From: Flavobacteriales bacterium
Lineage (GTDB): Bacteria > Bacteroidota > Bacteroidia > Flavobacteriales_F > PHOS-HE28
Assembly: GCA_020847755.1 (NCBI GenBank)
Contig: JADLBK010000087.1
Coordinates: 1 to 54,744 of the forward strand
Direction: 5' to 3'
Length of the DNA: 54,744 nt
Of this stretch, positions 7,649 through 15,201 are shown piece by piece (the first letter of the stretch is position 1; every line of letters starts with the position of its first letter). Below the pieces are notes generated by a model, which searched no databases, was not told the DNA's origin, and saw only the letters and a program-made list of their open reading frames with translations. Position numbers and translations under genes: made by a program.

Positions 7649-9166
7649 TCAGCGCCACAACGAATGCACCGTCAGCTTCCCTGCGGCGTTGTCCACCAGC
7701 ACCACCAAGGGCTCGCTCACCTTGCCTTCCACGGGCGGCCGTGTGCCCACGAACGCAAAGGCCTCCGCGCCGGGCAGGATCTGGGACACGGTGTAGCGGT
7801 CCAGGCCGGTCTCAGCGCTCCAGATCGCCTTCCCTTCCAGGTCAAGGCGCGATATGATCAGCCGACCACCCAGGCCCGGCTTGTCCGTGTGCACCATCAG
7901 CACACTTTCAGGCCCGCTGAGCCGCAGCGGTTCCGCCTTCGCGTTCTGGCGGAGGAAGGCCGCGTTGACATACCCGCTATCGCTGATGGGCGCGATGCTG
8001 CGGATACGGAAGTGCGCGGTGTCGGATCCAGGCTCCAGTTCCGCGCGGCAGAGGCGCCGCTCGCGCTTGGCGTCCTCGGCGCCCTCCACCCGCCGCACCC
8101 ACTTGCCCGCCCGGAAGTCACGCTCCAATTCCTCCGGCGCGTGCAGGCCGAGCCAGGTGCCCGCCGGGGTGACGAGGCCCGAAGCGAGATGATCACTGGG
8201 CTGGTGACGCGCGAAGCGTTCATGGGAAGGCTTGGGCGCCACTGCGGTGGCCTTCCAAGTGTCGGGGTCCACATCCATCGCAGCGCTGCGATCGGCGTTG
8301 ATGATGTGCAGCTTCCCGTCCACGATGTCCATGCCGCGGGCATCCTCCCACCAGCCGGGGTCCACACCGGGGTTGGCCTTTTGGAGGTCCTCCGTCGTCA
8401 CGAGCTTGCGGTCGCGCAGGCGCACGCCGTAAAGGCCCATGCAGTCGGACCAGAGCGTGCGCCCGTCGCTGCCCAGGATGCGGGCCAGGCTGTAGCCGTT
8501 GCCTTTGACCTGTTGCACCACGGGCACCACGAAGGGTTCCGTGCCATCGAGCGGGATGAGCAGGATGCTGAGGCTGGTGGTGGTGTTGCCGCCGCGCCCG
8601 CTGATCTCCGGCAGGTGCGGGTCGGTGGTCTGGATGAGCGAGGCGATGTGGGTATCGGTGCGCACGCATTCGTTCAGTGGCACACCGCTGGCGGGCTGCA
8701 CCATCAAGGTCCGCTTCCCCATCCACAGCAGGCCAGCGGCGATGAGCGCGGCCACGAGCAACCCGACCCCGAACATGGCTTTGAGCGTTGCGTAGCGCTT
8801 GACGAAGGCTTCGGCACGGGCCTGCGGTGATGCAGCGGTCATGGCCCGGTGCGCAGTGCCTCCAAGCGATGGCGCCGCCCCGGCTCCGCGCCGAAGCAGG
8901 ATATCCCCACGCGCCTCATCGATCTCCGCAACGCACGTTGGTGCGCGCTGGCGGACCACCTCGTCGGCCACGAGGCGCAGGATCTCCGCCCGCCGGTCCA
9001 CGGCCCACGCGCAGGACCGTTCCCAATCGGCGCGCGTGCCCATGTTCACGATGGTGACCACGTCGTTGCCGCCGAACTCCCAATAGCCGCGGATGGAACG
9101 GAGCCCCTCGGCATAGGTGACGTGGCCGGAGCGGCCGTCCTCGGTGATGGTGACGGTGGGTGCCAT
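7649..9166 (-). CDS. Membrane-anchored PA2928-like protein
   Basis: I placed the start at the ATG of MAPTVTITEDGRSGHVTYAE (9166); a GTG five codons upstream is possible. The protein has 505 residues. A small N-terminal cytoplasmic domain (about 1-100) speaks of its own beta strands (IRGYWEFGGNDVVTIVN). One transmembrane helix follows near 130-150 (MFGVGLLVAALIAAGLLWMG). The large extracytoplasmic part contains PEISGRGGNTTTSLSILLIP, VQQVKGNGYSLARILGSDGR and TLWSDCMGLYGVRLRD. That part resembles the uncharacterised PA2928 family of probable beta-propeller-like proteins. The match is from memory and should be confirmed by profile search. The gene stands alone and is divergent from the DUF1624 gene. 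Function is unknown. Confidence 0.6.
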   Translation of the reverse strand: MAPTVTITEDGRSGHVTYAEGLRSIRGYWEFGGNDVVTIVNMGTRADWERSCAWAVDRRAEILRLVADEVVRQRAPTCVAEIDEARGDILLRRGAGAAPSLGGTAHRAMTAASPQARAEAFVKRYATLKAMFGVGLLVAALIAAGLLWMGKRTLMVQPASGVPLNECVRTDTHIASLIQTTDPHLPEISGRGGNTTTSLSILLIPLDGTEPFVVPVVQQVKGNGYSLARILGSDGRTLWSDCMGLYGVRLRDRKLVTTEDLQKANPGVDPGWWEDARGMDIVDGKLHIINADRSAAMDVDPDTWKATAVAPKPSHERFARHQPSDHLASGLVTPAGTWLGLHAPEELERDFRAGKWVRRVEGAEDAKRERRLCRAELEPGSDTAHFRIRSIAPISDSGYVNAAFLRQNAKAEPLRLSGPESVLMVHTDKPGLGGRLIISRLDLEGKAIWSAETGLDRYTVSQILPGAEAFAFVGTRPPVEGKVSEPLVVLVDNAAGKLTVHSLWR

Positions 9167-9281
9167 TCGCTTCCCCAACACTACGGATCATTCCGCATTC
9201 CGGGATCCGGCACACCGTTGCACGCGCCATGCGCCATCGATCGTGCAGGGCTCCAAGGCCATCGTACTCGGCCGATCCGCC

Positions 9282-9289
9282 TACCTTCC
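9282..9289 (+). promoter_or_regulatory. -7 promoter element TACCTTCC
   Basis: TACCTTCC ends 4 nt before an in-frame TTG at 9294. This spacing matches that seen before many other genes here and is the main reason for choosing the TTG as the start of the DUF1624 gene. Confidence 0.4.
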
Positions 9290-9293
9290 CCAC

Positions 9294-10466
9294 TTGAACG
9301 CGCGCATCACCTCGCTCGACCTGCTCCGCGGTATCATCATGGTCATCATGGCCTTGGACCATGTCCGCGACTTCTTCCACTTCGGCCTGCTCTGGGGTCC
9401 CGACCCCACCGACCTCGGCACCACCACGCCCGCGCTCTTCCTCACCCGGTGGATCACTCATTTCTGCGCGCCGGTGTTCGTGTTCCTGGCTGGGACCAGC
9501 GCGTTCCTCTATGGCCGCACCCGCACACCCGCGCAGCTCAGCCGCTTCCTTTGGACGCGTGGCGCATGGATGATCGTGGCGGAGGTGGTGATCGTGGCCT
9601 TCGGTTGGCAATTCGATCCACGGTTCACCTTCACCATGCTCGCCGTGTTCTGGGCCATCGGGGTGAGCATGATCGCGCTGGCCGTACTGGTGCACCTTCC
9701 CTGGCGGTGGGTCCTGGGCATCGGGCTCGTCATCGTGTTCGGCCACAACCTGCTGGACCACGCTTCCATCCAAGAGGGCGGGATCTTGGGCACCCTCTTC
9801 GATGCGCTGCACCGGCGTGGCTCGCTGGAGCCGGTCTCGGGTCGCATCATCGTGTTCGCCTATCCGGTGCTGCCATGGATCGGCACCATGGCGCTCGGCT
9901 ACGCGCTGGGCCGGCTGTTCGCGCCCGAGGTCGCTCCGGCGCTCCGCACCCGCACCCTGAGCCGCCTCGGCCTTGCGGCACTCGCGCTCTTCGCTGTGCT
10001 GCGCGGGTGGAACCTCTATGGCGATCCGCGGCCGTGGACGGACCAGCCCACACCGCTCTTCGATCTGCTGTCCATCCTGAACACGCAGAAGTATCCGCCC
10101 TCCCTCCTCTACCTGTGCATGACCCTGGGCCCGGCCCTGCTCTTCCTCGCCTGGGCGGATGGCCGTCAGCTTCGCTGGAGCACACCCTTCATCGTCTTCG
10201 GCCGCGTGCCCTTCTTCTACTACATGCTTCACATCTACCTGATCCACGCACTGGCCACGGTGGCCATGGTGCTGGAGGGGCAACCGATACGGGAGACGGT
10301 GCTCACGAGCACGCTCGACCCGGCGGCATACTCCGACAACGGTTCTCCATTGTGGGTGGTGTACGTCGTCTGGATCGGCGTGGTGCTCGCGTTGTACCTG
10401 CCTTGCCGATGGTTCGGGACCTACCGCGCCGCGCACCGGGAGAAATGGTGGCTGAGCTATCTGTGA
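9294..10466 (+). CDS. DUF1624 / heparan-alpha-glucosaminide acetyltransferase-like membrane protein
   Basis: Starting at a TTG at 9294 the protein has about 390 residues and begins (M/L)NARITSLDLLRGIIMVIMA, followed by LDHVRDFFHF. This is the hallmark N terminus of DUF1624 proteins, which share the fold of the catalytic domain of heparan-alpha-glucosaminide N-acetyltransferase and other multi-pass acyltransferases. About ten hydrophobic helices follow; the conserved Asp-His of 'ALDHVRD' lies at the end of the first. Late motifs include FGRVPFFYYMLHIYLIHALA. A longer frame opens at 9117, but it overlaps the divergent gene and its residues look noncoding. The natural acceptor of this bacterial family is not known. 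Confidence 0.75.
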   Translation: MNARITSLDLLRGIIMVIMALDHVRDFFHFGLLWGPDPTDLGTTTPALFLTRWITHFCAPVFVFLAGTSAFLYGRTRTPAQLSRFLWTRGAWMIVAEVVIVAFGWQFDPRFTFTMLAVFWAIGVSMIALAVLVHLPWRWVLGIGLVIVFGHNLLDHASIQEGGILGTLFDALHRRGSLEPVSGRIIVFAYPVLPWIGTMALGYALGRLFAPEVAPALRTRTLSRLGLAALALFAVLRGWNLYGDPRPWTDQPTPLFDLLSILNTQKYPPSLLYLCMTLGPALLFLAWADGRQLRWSTPFIVFGRVPFFYYMLHIYLIHALATVAMVLEGQPIRETVLTSTLDPAAYSDNGSPLWVVYVVWIGVVLALYLPCRWFGTYRAAHREKWWLSYL

Positions 10467-10482
10467 GCGGCGGACGCCGCGT

Positions 10483-11667
10483 TCAACGCGTTCCGGGCGA
10501 CCACGACGCGCCTGAGATGGCCCGATGGAACGGATCTTCCTGGCGTTGGACGGGGCCGGTCACAGGCCTGCCGCATTGCTCCTGCAGGAAGGCGAGCAGT
10601 TCGGCCAGCATGGCCGCGTAAAGGTCGGCCTGTGCGCGGAGCGCCTCCCGGTCGGGCAACACAAAGCGTCCCTCTCCCGCCATCCGCATCAGGTAAGCGC
10701 TCGTGTAGCTCTCGTGCCCGAAGGGCAGCTTGGGGTCCAGGTAACGGATCTCACCGCGCACCCCCTTGAACATCGGGAACGGCGGTTCGCCTTCGGTGTC
10801 GGCCACCATCAGGATGGGCATGGGGTAGCCGTGCGTGGTGATCGCATCCAGCACGAGCGGCCATTTATCGAGCACCTCGGCGCTGTCGGTCTTCCATTCC
10901 ATGGTGGTCTCCAGGCTGATGAAGGCATCCGCAAGACCTGGCTCGTGCAGCGTACACCACCCTTCCTGTGCACCCCAGCTGTGACCGATGTAGAAGACCT
11001 TGTCGCCGTTAGCGAGTTTGCGTGCGAAGCGGAGCATGGTGCGGATGCTGTGGCGATCGGGCTCCCACATGAGCGGCGTTCCGTACATCGCGTTCTCCAG
11101 AGGCCAATGGAAGTTGCACGCGAGGAAGGTGAACCCGTTCTCGGCGAAGTATTCCGCCATCCACACGTTCTCGTCGCTTAGGCCTTGGGCACCGTGGTGG
11201 TAGAGGATCACAGGGCGCGCAGTGTCCAAGGGTAGTTCGGCGTGGAAAGCATGCGTAGTCAGCGCGAAGAGGCTGTCCTTCACCTGCGCTTCCGTGAAGG
11301 GCGAATAGGCGATGGGGCCATCACCGGCAACGGGGTAGCGCAGGCAGTATTCGAGGAAGGCGGAGTCCATGCGAAGCAACAACTGCTGGTATACCGGCTC
11401 CAGCGGAGCGGGCAGCCTGGGCTTGCGCAGGTCGCGGAAGCGCAGCTTGTTCGGATCAAGCCTGCCCACGGGCCCGGCCATGGTGATGCCGAGCGGGAAC
11501 CACGCCTGCACGAAGAGCGGCGCGGGACCTACGTACCCGAACCCGGTATGGTGAAGGCTGTCGTTGAAGAGCAGGGTGTCCGCGAAGCCGATCGGGGCAG
11601 GAGCTTCTGGTTGGGCGTCCAGATGAACGACCAGTGACAGGGTGAGCGGAAGAAGCGTGGCGCGCAC
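10483..11667 (-). CDS. Secreted alpha/beta hydrolase
   Basis: The GTG at 11667 gives 394 residues with a signal peptide (MRATLLPLTLSLVVHLDAQ). The middle has a classical alpha/beta hydrolase core. A strand-turn reading PVILYHHGAQGLSDENVWMA could supply the oxyanion region. The nucleophile elbow is GHSWGAQEG, with Ser230. PILMVADTEGEPPF is suited to the acid, and LPFGHESYTSAYL includes a candidate catalytic His. The layout recalls platelet-activating-factor acetylhydrolase or dienelactone-hydrolase-like enzymes of Bacteroidota. The substrate cannot be inferred. The enzyme is probably periplasmic or secreted; no T9SS tail is seen. A TACCTTTC element lies 3 nt upstream of the GTG, so the transcript may be leaderless. 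It ends 17 nt from the convergent DUF1624 gene. Confidence 0.75.
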   Translation of the reverse strand: MRATLLPLTLSLVVHLDAQPEAPAPIGFADTLLFNDSLHHTGFGYVGPAPLFVQAWFPLGITMAGPVGRLDPNKLRFRDLRKPRLPAPLEPVYQQLLLRMDSAFLEYCLRYPVAGDGPIAYSPFTEAQVKDSLFALTTHAFHAELPLDTARPVILYHHGAQGLSDENVWMAEYFAENGFTFLACNFHWPLENAMYGTPLMWEPDRHSIRTMLRFARKLANGDKVFYIGHSWGAQEGWCTLHEPGLADAFISLETTMEWKTDSAEVLDKWPLVLDAITTHGYPMPILMVADTEGEPPFPMFKGVRGEIRYLDPKLPFGHESYTSAYLMRMAGEGRFVLPDREALRAQADLYAAMLAELLAFLQEQCGRPVTGPVQRQEDPFHRAISGASWSPGTR

Positions 11668-11670
11668 GGC

Positions 11671-11678
11671 GAAAGGTA
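11671..11678 (-). promoter_or_regulatory. -7 promoter element TACCTTTC
   Basis: Minus-strand TACCTTTC followed by GCC and the GTG start of the alpha/beta hydrolase gene. With only 3 nt between the element and the start codon, the message would begin at or almost at the start codon. Confidence 0.5.
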
Positions 11679-11730
11679 CCCGATCGCGATGCGCACCACG
11701 CTGGCGTCCGGCCGGACGCGCCCCGGGCGT

Positions 11731-12585
11731 TCACAGCTTCACCAGACGCCGCACCCCGGTCCGGCCATCCGTGGCGAACACGCGCACCGCGTAAAGGCCG
11801 GGCACCCAGCCGTCCACGTCCAGGTCCGTGCCCAGTGCGTTCACCGGCCGGTCCAGCACAACGCGGCCATCGGCATCCTGCACGGTCACGTGCGTCAACG
11901 GTTCGGTGGCCGTCACCCAGGCGTGGTCGGCCACCGGGTTCGGTTGCACGCTGAGGCCTGCAACGGGTTCGAGCTCCATCACCCCCACGGCACCATCGAA
12001 GTGCAGGTCATCGACCAGGATGGTGGTGCCGTCCACCGGCGTGTTCATGCTCGCCTCGATGAAGACACGCGCGGTGTCCGGTGTGTTGCTGCTCAGGTAG
12101 CTGAAGGGTATGCTGAAGGACTGCCACGTGGGGATCGCAGCGGTGATGTTGAAGGTGGCCACGGCGATCACCTCGCGCGCCGTCATCTGGCTGTTCCATC
12201 CCCAGAGCGCGGCATGCACCATGGCCGCATCACCGCCCTGCGGTGCGTACTGCACCTGCCCTTCGAACGTCGCCGGCCGCGCCGCGTAGGGAAATCCAGG
12301 GTAGCCCGTGAGCTCATTGCCGCAGGTGGCCCGGCCCACTTCGACGATCGTGCCTGCCGTCATCGAGGTGATCGCGATGTGGTGGTTGCCCACCGCCCCT
12401 GGCGTTCCGGGCACACAGCTCGCGGTGCCGGCCAGCAGGTGCGTCACCGCGTTGGTGGTCCACCAATCGGCAGGCTCCATGTAGTTCACGTTGTTGGTCC
12501 AGTTCTCGAAGCCGCCGTTGGGGATCTGGGCGGATGCGAGAGAGGCAGTGAGCAGGGCGGGGATCAGCAGTGTCGAATGGCGCAT
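11731..12585 (-). CDS. T9SS type A sorting domain protein
   Basis: This 284-residue exported protein begins with a signal peptide (MRHSTLLIPALLTASLASAQ). A mature N terminus IPNGGFENWTNN follows, a common start of carbohydrate-binding-like jelly-roll domains of Bacteroidota cargo proteins. The middle (residues about 100-190) is a beta sandwich ending with TTILVDDLHFDGAVGV. The last ~80 residues form a T9SS type A sorting domain, with LSVQPNPVADHAWV, VTVQDADGRVVLDR and the closing LYAVRVFATDGRTGVRRLVKL pattern (GxYxVxV ... RRxVKL). It should be secreted and anchored at or released from the cell surface. No catalytic motif is visible. The start was placed at the signal peptide rather than at an upstream ATG. 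Confidence 0.82.
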   Translation of the reverse strand: MRHSTLLIPALLTASLASAQIPNGGFENWTNNVNYMEPADWWTTNAVTHLLAGTASCVPGTPGAVGNHHIAITSMTAGTIVEVGRATCGNELTGYPGFPYAARPATFEGQVQYAPQGGDAAMVHAALWGWNSQMTAREVIAVATFNITAAIPTWQSFSIPFSYLSSNTPDTARVFIEASMNTPVDGTTILVDDLHFDGAVGVMELEPVAGLSVQPNPVADHAWVTATEPLTHVTVQDADGRVVLDRPVNALGTDLDVDGWVPGLYAVRVFATDGRTGVRRLVKL

Positions 12586-12693
12586 GGGGATCGGGGTGAT
12601 GTGCTGCTGACGACGCGCACTGGTGCATGGGTTGTCCATGCATCAGGCCGAGGGACGGAACGTGCGAACGGGCCCCATGTGACCCAAAGGCTC

Positions 12694-12701
12694 GATCTTC
12701 G
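12694..12701 (+). promoter_or_regulatory. Weak -7-like element GATCTTCG
   Basis: GATCTTCG differs from TAnnTTCG at the first base and sits 5 nt before the ATG of the small hypothetical gene at 12707. The position matches the other elements, but the match is imperfect. Confidence 0.3.
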
Positions 12702-12706
12702 CACCC

Positions 12707-12994
12707 ATGTCCGACGTGGAACTGGTGCGCGCCCTCCGTTCCCTGCGCCGTACCGTGCAGATGCTGGAGACCGAGCTGCGCCATGGGCGGTTGGACGAGG
12801 GCCTGCTGGCCGATATCGAATCCCTCATGGAACGTGGCATCGCCGGCGACGGCCGTTGCACCGCCCTGGTGACCGGTGTGGACAGCCTGCGCGAGAACAC
12901 CCTGACGCCACGACCGGAGCGCATCGCGGACACCATCCGCTCCTGTGAGAAGCTGAAGGATGCCATCGAGGGCGTCACCACCATCCTGGTGTGA
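12707..12994 (+). CDS. Small hypothetical protein (95 aa)
   Basis: The ORF encodes 95 mostly helical residues, starting MSDVELVRALRSLRRTVQML and ending KLKDAIEGVTTILV. It has no signal peptide or membrane segment and a mix of Arg, Glu and Leu that suits a helical bundle or coiled coil. A second strongly coding frame begins before its stop and runs on for another 40 codons (see 12960-13112). The true protein may therefore be longer and broken here by a one-base frameshift. I do not recognise a family. It lies upstream of, and could be cotranscribed with, the membrane protein gene at 13128. Confidence 0.55.
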   Translation: MSDVELVRALRSLRRTVQMLETELRHGRLDEGLLADIESLMERGIAGDGRCTALVTGVDSLRENTLTPRPERIADTIRSCEKLKDAIEGVTTILV

Positions 12995-13112
12995 CAAGGA
13001 CCGGTGGAGGTACGGGCCGTTGACCGATGCGGAGAAGGAGCTGATGATGGACCGCTTCACCACCTTTGCCCGCAACCGCCTCGGCACGTCCGAGGTGATG
13101 GAGCACCCCTGA
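12960..13112 (+). CDS. Unannotated small ORF or frameshifted tail of the preceding gene
   Basis: From an ATG at 12960 the frame codes for 50 residues. The informative part starts at 12993 and reads DKDRWRYGPLTDAEKELMMD then RFTTFARNRLGTSEVMEHP before TGA. About 37 of 39 codons from there end in G or C, as in genuine genes of this window, while the first ten codons (within the upstream gene) do not look coding. This suggests either a frameshift near 12990 that split one protein of about 135 residues, or a separate small gene whose real start is not obvious. The sequence is polar and helical. No family was recognised. Confidence 0.45.
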   Translation: MPSRASPPSWCDKDRWRYGPLTDAEKELMMDRFTTFARNRLGTSEVMEHP

Positions 13113-13127
13113 CGAACACCACGCCCC

Positions 13128-13859
13128 ATGTCCTGGAAGGTCGCCCTCCTGGTCGCTCTGTTGAACGGCATCGTCACCGCCGTGGTCACCGTGCCCGTGT
13201 CCGATCGCGTGACCAAGCGGATGGGGGTGAGCGACTTCGAGGGCAAGCGCGGCTTCGCCATCGCGTTCATCTTCATTCCCGCAGGATTCGTCGGCGGTCT
13301 CCTGGCCGGTCTGCTGGGCACCAAGCTGGCCGGTGCGATCGATTGGTCCGGCTTCTGGAAGGCCGCAGCGCTGGCGGTCGCAATGGCCCAGGGCGGTTTG
13401 TTCGCCATCGCCGGCCTCGGCCTGCTTTCCGTTCCCCGTCCTCCCCTGCTGAACGGTGAAGCCCTTGCGCTGGAAGTGGAAGTTCGGCTGCCGCTCGCCC
13501 TGGTGGGCCCGCGCACCCGCGAACCCGACCAGGTCCGCATGAGCCTGTACGCTGGCGACAAGGACAACCACTACGCGCGCATCGACCGCGACCGCTTCCG
13601 CGAGGCGGAGGGCCATCTGGTGGTGACCGCCGTGGCCGACCTGAACTCGCGATCGGCCCGTCGCATCCTCAGCCTGGGCATCGAGGACCACACCTGGCTG
13701 GCGTTCGACCTCAACGGCCTGGCGCCCTCGCCCACGGACAAGGACCTGGAGTGGAGCACGCCGGCACCGATGCGGGAGGCCCGGACCTCCGGCGACCGCA
13801 CCGTGAGCACGGCGGTGATGCTGCGGTATCGCGTGATCCGAACCGGAGCACCCGGCTAG
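13128..13859 (+). CDS. Membrane protein with C-terminal soluble domain
   Basis: This 243-residue protein has three hydrophobic helices at about residues 3-22 (WKVALLVALLNGIVTAVVTV), 43-70 (GFAIAFIFIPAGFVGGLLAG) and 82-103. A soluble domain of about 135 residues follows, with LALEVEVRLPLALVGPRTRE and LSLGIEDHTWLAFDLNGLAP. The soluble part looks beta-rich. I do not recognise the family. The last bases are shared with the convergent lipase gene: the palindrome CTAG at 13856-13859 supplies the TAG stop of both. It may form an operon with the small gene(s) just upstream (15 nt after the TGA at 13112). Confidence 0.55.
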   Translation: MSWKVALLVALLNGIVTAVVTVPVSDRVTKRMGVSDFEGKRGFAIAFIFIPAGFVGGLLAGLLGTKLAGAIDWSGFWKAAALAVAMAQGGLFAIAGLGLLSVPRPPLLNGEALALEVEVRLPLALVGPRTREPDQVRMSLYAGDKDNHYARIDRDRFREAEGHLVVTAVADLNSRSARRILSLGIEDHTWLAFDLNGLAPSPTDKDLEWSTPAPMREARTSGDRTVSTAVMLRYRVIRTGAPG

Positions 13860-15046
13860 AGATTCTCCGGCAGGACCTTCACGCGCAACGCTGCGTACCG
13901 CTCCGGGAACCAGCGCCGCAGGATGGCGACGAAATAGTTGTACGGCTTGTGCTGGAAGAAGCCCGGAGCTTTGCGGTACAGCGCCTTGTTCAGGAACACC
14001 CCGTTCGCGTCGCGCGGGTTGGCCCGCATGATCGAGTCATTCGCCAGAATGGTGCTGTCCCGCAGGATCAGCGGGTACGCGAAGGGGTCCAGCAGCACCC
14101 GTTCGGGCATCACCGCATAGTTCATCTCGCTGCGGTACGGGGGCAGCCGCACCTCGCCCACCGGTTTCGCGATGCGTTTCTCCACGGAGGCCGATGTGTA
14201 ATGCGCCAGATCGGTGAGCGTCCCACGGAACATGCGGAACAACGCGCTCCGGGCCACGCTCCGCACATCATAGCCCTCCTCGCCGGAGACCATCCCGTTG
14301 AGCGTGCCCGACGAGAAGATGCGATGGTCGTGATAGGCCAGCGGCATCCCGGGCACCGGGTCCTCCGGGTTGATGATGCTGAAGCTCGTACCCGTGCTGC
14401 AGTAGGCTTCACCGTACCACTTCGCGAACGCGGCGTTGCCCACCATGGGGTTGGCGAACGCGTACGTGCGGAACCTCAGGCGGGCAGGCACCCGGGTGGT
14501 GGGCAGATGCTCCAGGTGCGCCCGCAGCAGATGGGCCAGGGCGCCCCCCTGGCTGTGTCCGGTGATCACGATGTCGTGCACGCCCAGTTGGTCCAGCACG
14601 CGGAGCTGGTCCACCACTTCATCGGCGAGGAAGGACACGCCCAGGGTGTAGCCGGCATGCACCGCCGCCGCGGTATCGTCCGTGAAGTGGTAGTCGAACG
14701 GCCGGCCGTCCACCACCACCGTGCCCTTGGCGGGAAGCATCGCCGCATGGATGTTCTCCATCCAGCTCAGGGGATCGGCGGTGGACCCGCGGATCTCGAT
14801 GACCCCCAGCGCTCCTTTCCGGAACACCTGGAACAAGTTGTCCATGCCGCGGGGTGTGGACGTATGCACCCGCTCGTAGCCCTCGGGCATGATCTCCGCG
14901 TCCGAACCATATAGGTCGCGGAAAGTGTGCGTGGCGCATAAGGCGCTCAGGTCCCTGGCCAGGACAGGATCGAAGTCGGCCGGCTGAGCGCTGACACCTC
15001 CCCGGAAGAGGCACAGGACACCGGCGGCGATCGTGCGGATGGACAT
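13856..15046 (-). CDS. Secreted class 3-type lipase
   Basis: The ATG at 15046 gives 396 residues with a signal sequence (MSIRTIAAGVLCLFRGGVSA). The fold is that of lipase class 3 / fungal-type lipases: an early strand VIEIRGSTADPLSWMENI supplies the oxyanion region. The nucleophile elbow is ITGHSQGGALAHLL, with Ser165. FRTYAFANPMVGNAAFAKW follows, and a downstream Asp in 'IINPEDPVPGMPL' is a good acid candidate. A His in the C-terminal half would complete the triad. It is probably an exported triacylglycerol or phospholipid hydrolase. No T9SS tail is visible. The upstream ORF extension reads through the 24-bp terminator hairpin and is rejected. No clear -7 element precedes the gene. Confidence 0.8.
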   Translation of the reverse strand: MSIRTIAAGVLCLFRGGVSAQPADFDPVLARDLSALCATHTFRDLYGSDAEIMPEGYERVHTSTPRGMDNLFQVFRKGALGVIEIRGSTADPLSWMENIHAAMLPAKGTVVVDGRPFDYHFTDDTAAAVHAGYTLGVSFLADEVVDQLRVLDQLGVHDIVITGHSQGGALAHLLRAHLEHLPTTRVPARLRFRTYAFANPMVGNAAFAKWYGEAYCSTGTSFSIINPEDPVPGMPLAYHDHRIFSSGTLNGMVSGEEGYDVRSVARSALFRMFRGTLTDLAHYTSASVEKRIAKPVGEVRLPPYRSEMNYAVMPERVLLDPFAYPLILRDSTILANDSIMRANPRDANGVFLNKALYRKAPGFFQHKPYNYFVAILRRWFPERYAALRVKVLPENL

Positions 15047-15142
15047 GTGGCGTGATGCTCGAACGCACCAAGGAATGAAAACCGTGTGCCGCGCCCGTGC
15101 CAATTCCGGGCCGATCGTCAACCACGGATCGTGCAAGAGCCC

Positions 15143-15192
15143 CTGAACGCAAGCGCCCCCGGCCAGTGCTGGCCGGGGGCGCTTGCGTTCAG
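15143..15192 (-). terminator. Perfect 24-bp stem hairpin
   Basis: Arms 15143-15166 (CTGAACGCAAGCG...GGCCAG) and 15169-15192 are exact reverse complements separated by only TG, a 50-nt near-perfect palindrome. It begins 9 nt past the stop of the T9SS gene at 15202 and is placed as a terminator for it. There is no strong U tract on the minus strand, so it may act by stem stability or stabilise the 3' end. Confidence 0.75.
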
Positions 15193-15201
15193 GACCGTCG
15201 A

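Noticed and set aside
8849-10621. Overlapping long ORFs on both strands across the DUF1624 gene
   Set aside because: Only the frame starting at 9294 has regular membrane helices and a family N terminus; the others are Pro/Arg/His-rich shadows.
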